64,000 nt of DNA from positions 8,574,588 to 8,638,587 of the forward strand of contig NW_004450266.1 of assembly GCF_000321225.1 (NCBI RefSeq), read 5' to 3'. The DNA comes from Odobenus rosmarus divergens (lineage: Eukaryota > Chordata > Mammalia > Carnivora > Odobenidae). A program made the position numbers and the translations under genes. This document shows positions 45,975-56,332 of the stretch, one piece after another. The number at the start of each line of letters is the position of its first letter. The stretch's first letter is position 1. The notes under the pieces were generated by a model, which was not told where the DNA came from, did not search any database, and saw only the letters and a program-made list of their open reading frames with translations.

Positions 45975-46099
45975 GGAAATGTATCTGACTACTTTGAAAA
46001 TTCTTTAAAGCTGGATATTTTGACTTATGTACTTCTTCATATCTCTTACTGTGCCAAGCACCACATTGGTCAAATTAGGTATTCAAATAAGTCTTTGTT

Positions 46100-46235
46100 T
46101 AACATATATCTCCCTCACTAGGTTACATATTGTGATAGCAGGGATCATGACTGCTTATTTCAAACTTGCATTTCCAATGCTTATCACAGGGTATGCTGCA
46201 TGATAGATTCTAAATAAACATGTATTAATGATATT
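46100..46235 (+). mobile_element. L2 LINE 3' tail
   Basis: 'ctccctcactaggttacata', 'agcagggatcatgactgctt' and 'cataataaac'-type end ('gatagattctaaataaacat') follow the L2 tail. Confidence 0.7.
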
Positions 46236-46329
46236 ATATGTTGCCACCCTCCGTGCTTCCACCCAAGATTCAAGGGCAACACACAAAGTAGCCACAGAAA
46301 CTGGCCCATTTACATAGTCTATCTAGAAT

Positions 46330-46663
46330 GGCACTGTCAAAAAGAAATGTAACCTAATTCACAAATGTGAGGCGTGTATGTAATTTTAAATATTCTAGTA
46401 TCCATGTTAAAAAATAAAAATAAACCATTGAAGTTAATTTTTTTAAATCAATATACTCTAAATATTATCATTTAACACATAATCAAGAAAAATATTAATA
46501 AGACACCTTACATACTTTTATTTTGTCCTAAATTTTCAAAATCTGGTATATATCTCATCCTTACAATACATCAGACTTGCCACATTTCAGGTGATTAGTG
46601 GCCATATGTTGATAAATGTGGACATATATTACCTCAGATTTAGACCTATGTCTAGGACATTGT
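46330..46663 (+). mobile_element. hAT-type non-autonomous DNA transposon
   Basis: Left end 'ggcactgtcaaaaagaaatg', interior 'tgtaattttaaatattctag', 'atattatcatttaacacata', 'acttgccacatttcaggtga', 'ttagtggccatatgttgata', and right end 'gtctaggacattgt', which is inversely repeated to the left end. This is the family starting 'agtgctgtccaatagaaata'. Confidence 0.8.
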
Positions 46664-46984
46664 ATAAAAACAATGCCATAAGAGCTACACTGTGTTAAAA
46701 TTTTATATGGAAAAGTCAGAAATTTATATTAAAAATGCACAGTACCATTACAATATACATAAATTTGCTAGTGTTACTTTGAAGTCTCTAAAGGTAGTCC
46801 TTGTCACACCAAAGCTGTTCCTTCGAAATGCCTACACATTAAGATGTTAGCATTATTATGGAACAAGCATCTGGTTAGCACTCATTATTATTTTTTTCCA
46901 GTTTTTAAGTCATGCAATCCTACCCAAAAATACTATGTCATGGCATAAATATGTCTAGTTAGGAATGTTAAAAACAAGGCAATA

Positions 46985-47350
46985 GGCCCAATAGTCACAT
47001 ATGCTAAGCCCCAGAGTCACCCAACTGTGACTTATTACTTAACTTAATTGCAGTTTCATCCTCCCCCAGGAATGGAGTCTTAAACAAGTCGATTAAAATT
47101 ACCTGGTCAACTCATGATAGACCCCTGCTTTCCCCTAAAGAAAGGTGACTTTGCCACAATCAGCAGTTTGCTAGGATAACTTCCTTGCCCCATCCCTTCC
47201 GCATAAAAGTGTTTCATTTTGTACAACTATTGGGTGTTCCTTTCTATTTATTAGATGGGATGCTGTCTATTCATGAACCATTGAATAAAGCCCATAAGAT
47301 CTTTAAAATTTACGAAGTTGAGTTTTGTTTTTTGACAAGAACAGTCTTAA
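46985..47350 (+). mobile_element. ERV LTR, copy A of an inverted pair
   Basis: 'gcataaaagtgtttcatttt' (TATA-like), 'ctgtctattcatgaaccatt', 'gaataaagcccataagatct' with an AATAAA polyadenylation signal, and the end 'gttgagttttgttttttgac'. It is homologous along its whole length to the minus-strand LTR at 48880-49250. No internal genes between them in proviral orientation. Confidence 0.72.
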
Positions 47351-47461
47351 TGTCTTACATAAATTTAAATGGCCTGTGAGAAACCTACATATGATTTCTA
47401 ATAGCGGGTTTGAGGATTCATAATAAATCCTTTTTAATCTATTCAGGAGAGCCAGTTTATT

Positions 47462-47531
47462 ATTGCATAATTATATATTATATAATATATTATATAATGT
47501 TTTTATATATATTATATAATAATTATTGTAT
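47462..47531. repeat. AT-rich imperfect inverted repeat
   Basis: Almost pure A/T. The left arm 'ataattatatattatataat' pairs with the right arm 'attatataataattat' around a short 'gtttt' centre, giving a possible hairpin or cruciform. Confidence 0.8.
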
Positions 47532-47554
47532 AGTTTAAATCAAATTTCTGTTAG

Positions 47555-47690
47555 CTCCTACTCAATCAATAACCATGTATTGAGTATGTGAGGTAACATG
47601 TTGTTGTTAGGGATGCAGAGATGAGTAATTATGCCTTGCCTTCAAGTAGGTCACAATCTAGTAGAACAAACAGCCAGATGGATTTGTGAG
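47555..47690 (-). mobile_element. L2 LINE 3' tail
   Basis: 'aaccatgtattgagtatgtg', 'gggatgcagagatgagtaat' and 'gtaggtcacaatctagtaga' are the reverse complement of the L2 end. Confidence 0.75.
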
Positions 47691-48593
47691 ACGTTGTTTG
47701 TTTGTTTGTTTGACTGAGGTTAGCACAGGACACACTGGGGACACACAGGAGTCAATGGTGGTTTTACCTGGTAGTGGGCCAAGAAGGTAGGAGCAACTTC
47801 TCATGGAGAAAAAGAGCTTAAGATGATTCTGAGAAGTGGACAGCCACTAGGACCTAGAGAACTAAGTTTACGCTACTGCTCAGAGCTGTAGCACAGGATT
47901 GCAAGGAGAGAAGGGGGTGGCCTATGCCCAGGTGGGGGCGGCAGCATGGGAACGCACACTGCAAAAGGCACAGAAGGAAGTTCTGGGCCTGGGGGGAGAC
48001 TCAGCCAAATGCAAAAGGCCAAAGCTGCTGCAATTTACATGTTTCCATTTTAAGACTCCCCCAACCTTTTTAACCCATATGGTTTTGATAATTATTTTTA
48101 AATGGAAATTCAGATAGCAGCAGGCAGTAAGTATCTGAAATAGGACTTCACATTGGGAGACTCTGTGGGGCACTTGGCAAGTTTTATGTCCTCCTCCCAA
48201 TAAACCAGAGGGGAAAGCTGGCATTTCTAATTCTAATTGCAGGAGCTCTATTCTCACTCTGACCATCATTCTTAAAGAGGTGGATACAAGGGGGGCTGCT
48301 CACTCTCTCCTCCATGATTCCTCCCATCCCCATGAAAAATAAGCCCTTGTTAAAGACAGAGTTGGCCTATATGTAAACAAACACAGGACATCATAATATG
48401 GGAGTCAGCCATTTGGACTAGCACATTGGAATGCTCTGACTAGTGGCTATCCCAAAAGAAAGGGTGGCTCTTAAAAATCACAGTACTTGGCTAATTGTCC
48501 CAAGTCAATTACTAGCCTACTGTAGTGGTTTCCAAATACTGATCCACAAGAAAGTTTTCAGAAATAGGAAGAAAATGGATTTTAGAATAACGT
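47691..48593. other. Mostly unique; possible L2 continuation
   Basis: 47900-48000 ('gcacactgcaaaaggcacag') faintly resembles reverse-complement L2 ORF2. The 115-codon minus-strand frame at 47922-48269 has no recognisable protein motif. Confidence 0.35.
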
Positions 48594-48594
48594 G

Positions 48595-48628
<34 letters not shown>
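48594..48628. repeat. (GT)n microsatellite
   Basis: About sixteen uninterrupted GT units. Confidence 0.97.
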
Positions 48629-48879
48629 TAGAAATTGCCAACTATACTTTTCTTGGAAATGACTGCTTTTGTTCTATATGTGTGTCTGTGCTAATTTTTT
48701 ACTAAAATTCCTTCTTTTTATTAAATGGGATTTCTAATAGATAACAGCTATTTTTCAAAATACCATTACTTTTTAAAATGCAATGTATGATAAATCTCCA
48801 TTTAAAAAAATTACTCATCTGTGAAATCCAAAAAATGAGCACTGGTACAGCAAAGAAATTGGGCTTGAGAATTAAATCT

Positions 48880-49250
48880 GTTAAAAAACAAAATTCAACT
48901 GAGTAAATTTTGACGATCTTATTGGCTTCTTTCAATGATTCATGAATCAGGCAGCATTCATCTATCAGACAGAAAGGGGCTCTAAGGAACTATACAAAAT
49001 AAAAGACTTTTATAGGGAGAAGGGAGCAGGAACAAGGAAGTTACAGTAGGCAAAAAACCATCTGGTTATTGCAAAGTTACTTTCCTTTAGGTAATTGGAG
49101 AAGTCATCAGGCAGATTACCGAACTAATGCTGATCGGGTGATCCTTGATTGTCTGATTTAAGGTGCCATTTGCGGGAGAGGTGAAACAGTAATTAAGTCT
49201 TGGTTTGGTAACATGGCGCTTAGCATAAGCAACTCCATTTTAGTCCTGTT
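48880..49250 (-). mobile_element. ERV LTR, copy B of an inverted pair
   Basis: On the minus strand it contains 'ctataaaagtcttttatttt' (TATA box), 'cctgattcatgaatcattga', 'aagccaataagatcgtcaaa' and 'cagttgaattttgtttttta', each with a counterpart in copy A at 46985-47350. Borders approximate. Confidence 0.72.
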
Positions 49251-49260
49251 GTTTTGTTTT

Positions 49261-50685
49261 TAAAAAAACAATACAGCATTAAACCATTGCTTGACTAATT
49301 ACTAAGTGATAATTTTGGAGAAATTACTTAGCTTCTCTCAGCTTTGGCTTATTGTTTAGAAATGTAACAACTGATGTTTATTTAATAGAGGCAATGTGAA
49401 AATTAAATACTATCATATACATAAAATGTTTTAGAATTAATTTTCCTTCTTTTCTTGCCCTTTTCTACCTAGTTAATGACTATATCCTTTAGTATCATAA
49501 AGGATCTGAAAATTAGGTTTAAGAGACTCATACACCCTCCCAGATGCACCATCCTCTCCATACACAAAATAAGTGAGACCCCACTTGACCTCTGTATTTG
49601 TGGAACCACTAATTTCAGTGTTTTTAGTGCTGCTTCCACTCTACTGATAGAATTCTGTGTATCTTCAGCACAGAGGACAATGCCTGTGTCAGAACAACTG
49701 GCACCTAAGCAGCGGTCAGCAGGACAGGAAGAAGGCAGGCAAGCAGCTAGTCCAGCTCTACCGTCATCCCCTTCTCTTACATAGGGAAGGCTCAAGACTA
49801 GAAAATACAGCTTGGTCAAGCTATCATTCTGAGTGAGTCTGAACACATCTAAAGACTATATTAAATAATAATGTGGACTTCACCTGAATGAAAGTAAGGG
49901 TCTCTAAAAGTCAATGGCAGTGAAAGTAGAAGAAAAGGAACATACTAAAGGAAATACTGAGGATATAGAACAAAGAAAATTCTTGCTAAAACATCATCTT
50001 GTATACACATTAGTAACAGCTGGGAATTCCTTAATCTGGGATTAAACTGTTTCTACTGCCTCTCACCATTAGATTACTTCTGTTTATTTCTGCCACTGGC
50101 ATTATGTGAAAGGTGACAGCTGATTAAAGGGAAGACAAGTTGCTTAAAAAAAAAATCTCGCTTTAGGTAAATAGAGAAAATTCAAGATAAATGTTCATAC
50201 ATGCATTTACCAAGACATTAGATAATAATCACATAAAGAACAGTAATTAGAATCAATACAGGATTTTAAAAAAGGGTTAGAAAGACCTAAATAATTAGGA
50301 CAATTAATAACACTGCCTAAAAAGAACCTCAAAAGGTCAACTAATTAATTTATCTTAATGTGCACAATACCAAAGTCCTAGATTTCAAATATACTGGATT
50401 AAATGCAGGCAATCTACACAGTATGTTATTCAGTGATCAGTCTGAAAGCCACCCATACAACATAAACTGACAGGAGTTCAAGCAATTCAGAAAATCAAAG
50501 AAACAACAGCAAACTCAAACAAAACAAATTGCCTATAATATGAAAATAAAACTTTAGGTGGCTACTGAGCAAAGAATATTTTAAGTCATGTTATAAAACA
50601 ATCTGACTCAATTCCCTCTCAATTCATCCCTAAAGTTTGCAGTAGGGGAAGAAGGGTGGGGGTCTAGTGTTTAGAATATTGTACT
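49261..50685. other. Long unique stretch, nothing recognised
   Basis: About 1.4 kb. The 125-codon minus-strand frame at 49469-49846 has no recognisable motif and overlaps a plus-strand frame of similar size, which argues for chance. Confidence 0.45.
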
Positions 50686-50689
50686 ATAA

Positions 50690-50855
50690 ATTTGAATCCT
50701 CCTTCTGGCTCTTATAAGCTGATTTGCTTTGAACAAGTAACGTAATTTCTTTAAATATCCTTTTCCTGAACTGTAAAATGGAGATAGTGATGCCTATTTT
50801 ACAAATTTATTTTGATAATATAAAGAGATGCACATGAAAGGATCTGACTTTGTTT
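50690..50855 (-). mobile_element. MIR SINE relic
   Basis: 'tttgaatcctccttctggct', 'ttcctgaactgtaaaatgga' and 'gatagtgatgcctattttac' are in reverse-complement MIR order. Confidence 0.78.
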
Positions 50856-50929
50856 TTGTACCTATTAAGTCTTTATATTAAATGTCCTCCTTCCTCTTGT
50901 CTATGAGGAAATAAGATGCAGTTGGAAAG

Positions 50930-51070
50930 GATGGACTTGAACTCCTGCCACGTATTATAATTTTACTTCTCCTAGTTTCAGTGCACTTATTAGTAAAATG
51001 TAAATATTATCAATCATACAGTGTATTGGTTATAAAGGCGGAGTTCACAAGTGTTTAGCAAATATTTTTA
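50930..51070 (-). mobile_element. MIR-like relic
   Basis: 'acttgaactcctgccacgta', 'cctagtttcagtgcacttat', 'tagtaaaatgtaaatattat' suggest a second, weaker reverse-complement MIR. Confidence 0.5.
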
Positions 51071-51636
51071 TGTATGTTCCTGTTTGCTTTCTATGCCTTT
51101 TTCTCTCTAAAGAAAGACTAAAGACCTCATTTGCAGCATCCTAAGCCACACTCAACTCACTTTTTAGCCCTGTGCAATGCTATAATAAGAGTTTCTTTAC
51201 TCACAGCCTCAAACCTCCCCAGGTATGTAGACATGTCAGCTTTACCACCACTCTCTCTTATTCCTAGAGATAACTGTATTTCAAGCCACCTGCAGCCAAC
51301 TGATGTGACAATAATGGAGTGCTAGCAGGATTGTTTTAATGGATTTGGTGTGGATAGACTTTGCCTGTCCAATAAATCTAGCAAAACCTCACAGCATGTT
51401 TTATAGCCAAGAAAGATGCTGAGCTTGGAGGATGTCCCCTCACCCCACTCCCACCCCATGTTCCATTATGCTCTTACATACTAAGCTCCTGTACCAAGGC
51501 CAAAATTTACATTATTTTCTAATGCATAACCACATAAATAATCACCACAATGACATGCTGATTCATCTGAGGAAAAAAAACTGTCATCTTTCAGATGGTA
51601 ATAATTACAATGGGTTGAAAACACTGAGAATGATAT
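51071..51636. other. Unique stretch, nothing recognised
   Basis: No gene or repeat family assigned. Confidence 0.4.
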
Positions 51637-52195
51637 GATGGCAGTAGTTCTGGAAGTGCTGGTGGTAGTAACGATGGTGGTACTGGTATGGTGGCATTGG
51701 TGGCATGTGGATTCCTGGTGTGCTGGGAGATAAACATCACTGGTTTGTAGTATTTCCTAATTTTCATGGGATAAATACCCCTACCATGGTGTATTTTGAG
51801 TTACCGATGTGGTATCAGTGAAAGCAGAGTTGAAGGGAGATTCTAAGTCATATTTGATGAGCTGGTGTGAGCCAGGTTGAGCACACCACTAGAGGTGATG
51901 GTAGTAGCAGCATCAGGGGTACTGACAGTCATGGTACTAGCAGTGGTAGTAGTAGTGGTCGTGGGAGTAATGAAAGCTGTGATACTGATGACAATTTCAG
52001 TGCTGATGGAGGCGTGGTGGGGTGGTGGTAGTTGTGTTCATGATGGCGGAGCCTGTGGTAAAGGAGGTGACAGTAGTAGTGGAGGTGATGGTGATGGTAG
52101 TGTTGACTGTGATGTTGGTGGTGGTGGTGGTGATAGTGGTATCGAGAGTGTGGTGGCAGTAGTGGTGGTGATTACGGAGGTGACAGTGGTCACTT
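51637..52195 (+). repeat. Degenerate G-rich triplet repeat (GGT/GAT/GTA units)
   Basis: Imperfect arrays of ggt, gat and gta triplets at 51637-51700 and 51893-52192, separated by about 190 bases of non-repetitive sequence. The plus strand is strongly G- and T-rich with few Cs. A 108-codon frame across it (51877-52203) translates to low-complexity V-, G- and S-rich runs and is a product of the repeat, not a gene. Confidence 0.85.
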
Positions 52196-52445
52196 TCGCA
52201 TGAAGTTTTATAATTTATTTAGTACTTTCACCTGAACTTCTCTATTTAACATTGCAAGTAATACTTGGTTAATGATACTTCTATCTCTTTTTATGGACTA
52301 GCAAGCTGAGCTTCCAGGGGCAGTAAAGCTTAGTGATTAAGAATGAGGCCTTGGGGTCAGAGAGTACTACTTCTAGCTCTTCCTCTCCCTAGCTATATTA
52401 ACTTGCACAGTCACCTATCTTTTGAGGCCAGTTTTACCTCATCTT

Positions 52446-52700
52446 TAAAATACAGAAACTGGGGCACCTGGGTAGCTCAGTTGGTTAAGCGACTGCCTTC
52501 GGCTCAGGTCATGATCCCGGAGTCCCAGGATCGAGTCCTGCATTGGGCTCCCTGCTCAGCAGGGAGTCTGCTTCTCCCTCTGACCTTCCCCCCTCTCATG
52601 TGCTCTCTCTCTCTCATTCTCACTCTCTCAAATGAATAAATAAATAAATAAAATTTTTTAAAAAATAAAAAAATAAAAAAATAAATAAAATACAGAAACT
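52446..52700 (+). mobile_element. CAN-SINE with 15-bp TSD
   Basis: The element is 52461-52685: 'ggggcacctgggtagctcag', 'actgccttcggctcaggtca', CT-rich linker and a long A/T-rich tail. The direct repeat 'taaaatacagaaact' flanks it at 52446-52460 and 52686-52700. Confidence 0.98.
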
Positions 52701-52718
52701 AACCATATTCCATTAAGA

Positions 52719-52925
52719 ATTGTCAGGAGAATATTGGGGGTCTGGGTGGCACAGTCAGTTAAGCGTTTGACTCTTGGTTTCAGTTCAGGTTGTGATCTCA
52801 GGGTGGTAGGATCGAGCTGCTCATCAGGGCTCAGCATGGAGTATGCTTGAGATTCTCTCTCCCTCTCTCTCTGCATACCCCCCCAAATAAATAAATCTTA
52901 AAAAAATTATTGTCACAAGAATATT
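52719..52925 (+). mobile_element. CAN-SINE (second subtype) with 17-bp imperfect TSD
   Basis: The element is 52736-52908: 'gggggtctgggtggcacagt', 'gactcttggtttcagttcag', 'ctctccctctctctctgcat' and an A-rich tail. 'attgtcaggagaatatt' (52719-52735) and 'attgtcacaagaatatt' (52909-52925) differ at two positions, which fits an older insertion than its neighbour. Confidence 0.95.
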
Positions 52926-52995
52926 AAGATATTTACAGTTATTTTTAAATTGTCATGAGATTTTGAGAGATAATATAAGTAAAATGAAACAAATC

Positions 52996-53282
52996 TTTTG
53001 TAATAATTGGAAAATAAATTCTCACTTTTTAGCAATCATGGTTCCTGTTAAATAGGTTTTTGTTTATTATTCCTATATTTTTTGTTTTGTTTTTGTCTGG
53101 AGTACCTTCATAAGTATGCAACAGATGAGTTGTTGAAACAACTTGTTTCATGTAATACAAGGAGAAGAGTTTAGCTCTCCTTGGAAGGCAGAGGTTACTA
53201 AAACAGAAGAGGGGGAAGAGAGAGAGAAGAAGTAACCAAATGGAGATAGGCTAGAATTAGGTGAGAACACTGTATGATAAAT
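52996..53282. other. Unique stretch, nothing recognised
   Basis: No feature assigned. Confidence 0.35.
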
Positions 53283-53980
53283 AACGACCACCCAAAGATA
53301 TCTGCTCCAAATCTCTGGAAGCTGTAAATGGTACCCTACAGGGAAAGGAAAAAAAAGAAGTGTCTTTGCAGATGCGATTAAATTAAGGATCTTGGCATGG
53401 GGAGATTATCCTGGTTATTATTTTTTTAAAAGGATTTTATTTATTTATTTGACAGAGAGAGACACAGTGAGAGAGGGGACACAAGCAGGAGGAGTGGGAG
53501 AGGGAGAAGCAGGCTTCCCGCCTGAGCAGGGAGCCCGATGTGGGGCTCGATCCCAGGACCCTGGGATCAAGACTTGAGCCGAAGGCAGACGCTTAACGAC
53601 TGAGCCACCCAGGCACCCCTATCCTGGATTATTTGCCTAGGCCCTAATGCCGTCACAAATGTCCTTATAAGACAGAGGCAGAGGGAAATTGGACACACAG
53701 AGATGAAGATGTAATATAAAAATAGAAGACGAGTTGGAGTGATGTAGCCATTAGCAAAGGAATGTCAGCAGCCAGCAGAAGCTGAGAGAGGCAAGGAATG
53801 GATTCAACCCAGAGAATTTACTGAGGGAACGCGGTCCTGTTGATACCTTGATTTTGGCTCAGTGATACTAATTTAGGATTTCTAGCTTCTAGAACCATGA
53901 GATAATACATATCCATTGTTTTAAGCCACTAAAAGTTTGTGGTATTTTGTTTTAACAGCCATAGAAAAATAATGTAGACA
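53283..53980 (+). mobile_element. MLT1-type LTR (ERVL-MaLR), split by a CAN-SINE
   Basis: 'aaagatatctgctccaaatc', 'tctttgcagatgcgattaaa', 'ggatcttggcatggggagat' lie before the SINE. After it come 'tccttataagacagaggcag', 'cttgattttggctcagtgat' and 'gttttaagccactaaaagtt'. All are in MLT1 order. Confidence 0.87.
53407..53633 (-). mobile_element. CAN-SINE inserted in the MLT1 LTR
   Basis: The element is about 53420-53619: 'aaggattttatttatttatt', GA repeats, then 'acgactgagccacccaggca'. Flanks share 'tatcctgg' (53407-53414 and 53620-53627) followed by 'ttatt' offset by one base, so the TSD has acquired an indel. Confidence 0.95.
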
Positions 53981-54477
53981 GTAAAACTTCTTGGTTTTCA
54001 CACACAAAAAATTTAGAAATAATCTATTTAAAATGGATTTTAATATTGCTTGCATTGCTTCACCATTATTCCTATTTCAGCATTCCCCTCCCTCAAAAAC
54101 AAACAAAGAAACAAAACAGCAACAAAAAACTTCAGCAAACTCAATTGTGCCCACAAACGTTTTACTCAAGTGGATTTGTGTTTCTGTTTTATATGCAAAG
54201 GAATGCAAAGTTGCATGTCAAGGATAAGGAATAGTATCGAAGAGATGGTGTGTGGAAATAAGAGCCCAGGGAGCAGAGAGTCCATGAAGATGAAACAACA
54301 GGGAAGTTGAGCAAACTTTGGGAGAGAATACTTGGTTTCCCATGATCTGTGAAATGGGAAGAGGCTCAATTCAATAACTTGGGTGGTGGTGGGGGCGGTC
54401 AACAGAGAAAGAATTCTCCTAAATGGCATATGAGATACATTATAATTACAGTTGTTGTGTTATTGGTTATTTTTATT
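53981..54477. other. Unique stretch, nothing recognised
   Basis: Several overlapping plus-strand frames of 60-90 codons have no recognisable motif. Confidence 0.4.
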
Positions 54478-54845
54478 GCTGTTTGTCATAGCTCTGGCTG
54501 CTCTAAAAAATTACCATCAAGTAGGTGGCTTAAACAACACACATTTATTTCTCACTGTTCTAAGAGGCGTTAAGAAGCCCAAAATCAAAGCGCCAACAGA
54601 TTTGGTTCTTGGTGAGGGATCTCTTCCTGGCTTTCAGATGGCCACCTTCTTGCCATGTCTACTTGTGGCAGAAGCAGCTCTGGTATCTCTTCCTTTTTTT
54701 AGTAAGGAAATTAATCCCATCATGGGGACTCTCATCTCATAACCTCATCCAAACCTAACTATCTCTCAATGGGTCCACCTCCTAATACCATCATATGGAG
54801 ATAGTTCCATTTTCTTAAATATTCAGAATATTCTAGAAACAAGTT
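54478..54845 (-). mobile_element. MaLR LTR (MLT1/MST type)
   Basis: 'catagctctggctgctctaa', 'aggtggcttaaacaacacac', 'tttatttctcactgttctaa', 'cagatggccaccttcttgcc' and 'caatgggtccacctcctaat' are the reverse complement of a MaLR LTR. The 96-codon plus-strand frame here is LTR antisense. Confidence 0.87.
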
Positions 54846-56332
54846 TTTCTGCCCACCATAAATAACCTGGGCAATTCACTAGCTTTCTATTGGGAGTGTT
54901 TTAAGGATGAAGAACAGAAGCACAGGGAATCCCGTTGACTGTGTGAAAGCCAAGGACTATTCACAGGTCTTTAGGAGAGTATGGGCTTCAGACATCCATA
55001 ATTATGGATTCTCGTCAGTTTTCAAAATTTGAGTGAGCTGACTTCCTGATGACTCTCACAGAAGGCAGCCATCACATTAAGAGGAAACTTGAACTGCAAT
55101 CCCTCATTTTCTTTTCATTTTCATGAAAAAAAGTTAGCATAATGGGAACTGATAAGAGCACCAAATCACTGAAATATGAAAATCACAGAATTAGCATTTA
55201 TCCAAATTCCTCAGCTGAGCCTATCATGGAAAGAGCTTGTTTTAATCACATCAAGTCTCTGCTTTGTGACTGTGGAGTTTCTTATGAGCTAAAATATCCC
55301 TTTTTTTTGAGGCAAAATTAATGGCTCCACCAAAGAATTAGATTAGTGAAGCAAAGTGCCTTTGTAAAGCTCCAGGAAAGACATCCTCAACATTTTCAAG
55401 TTGTTTGTCACCCTATGAAAAAGAAACGTGCTAAATCCTTTGGAATTAATCAATCTAATGGTCATTTCCTTCATGTTTCCTATTTTCAGACTAAAAATTT
55501 TGCTCTCTTCAAATGTTAGTTTTGTTTAAGATCTGGGGCAGTTTGCAGGACCACTGCTTTTTCTCCCAAATAACTTTATGAAAGATAAAGAAAGCCCATG
55601 AATTATATCCATGGACCTTATGTCCAAAGGCCACTGTTACTTCGGGTTTGGCTTTGCCACTGAGGGGTCTAGAAGTTAGCTGTCAGAAGTTAGTCCGTCT
55701 TATTTAAGGGTTATTTCATTTTAATCCTCAGTTATATATGTGAAGATATAATATTTTCATGGAAACAAGAATCTTTATTGTCTTGACTGTTTTTCTCCCC
55801 TACTATTTGTTGACTGCTAAGCCGTTCTTGAATTATCATGCAAATCCTCTTGGTCTCATTGAAAATTATGTGTTCACTATGATCTGAAGAATAAAAAAAC
55901 TTGGATAGTCAAGATAGTGAACTCTGAGTAGTCACAAAATATTAGTTTGTCAGAAGTGAAGGACTAATTTTGGTGTGTAAGCCACAGTGTTATAGAGTAA
56001 TATCTCTTCAGGGATTAATATATGCCAGCATAGGTCAGAACACAGCAACAATAGCAGAGTTTTGGAATCTTTTTCCAACACATCATGGTATGGACACCCC
56101 AGTTCCTTCCTCATCAACAGACTCAGGAATGCTACTCAAAAGTTCTGGATGTGTTTTATTTCAATTTACTTTATTTCATCGAATTCTATATTGAAAACTT
56201 ACGTGCTACTGCTCTGCCATAAACTTTGTCCCCTTCTTTGCCCCATAAACTCTATAATCTAATATTCTTTATAATTATTCTCCCAGGTTAATTTTCAAGT
56301 TCTAAATGTATACATGTATATAAATGCAAGTA
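54846..56332. other. Long unique block, candidate conserved noncoding DNA
   Basis: About 1.5 kb without a recognised repeat. 54960-55700 has balanced, non-repetitive composition. No open frame of note. Selective constraint cannot be judged here. Confidence 0.5.

Larger units (their letters stand above)
52318..52995 (-). mobile_element. MIR SINE relic split by two CAN-SINEs
   Basis: Pieces at 52318-52460 ('agcttagtgattaagaatga', 'agttttacctcatctttaaa'), 52701-52735, and about 52926-52995 ('gagagataatataagtaaaa') join into one reverse-complement MIR once the two SINEs and their TSDs are removed. Confidence 0.75.

Noticed and set aside
47922..48269. 115-codon minus-strand frame
   Set aside because: No motif; the region is faintly L2-like and the frame is probably chance.
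49469..49846. 125-codon minus-strand frame with cysteines
   Set aside because: No recognisable domain, and a 102-codon frame overlaps on the opposite strand. No splice or promoter context.
51877..52203. 108-codon frame rich in V, G and S
   Set aside because: A translation of the degenerate triplet repeat; all frames through such sequence look low-complexity.
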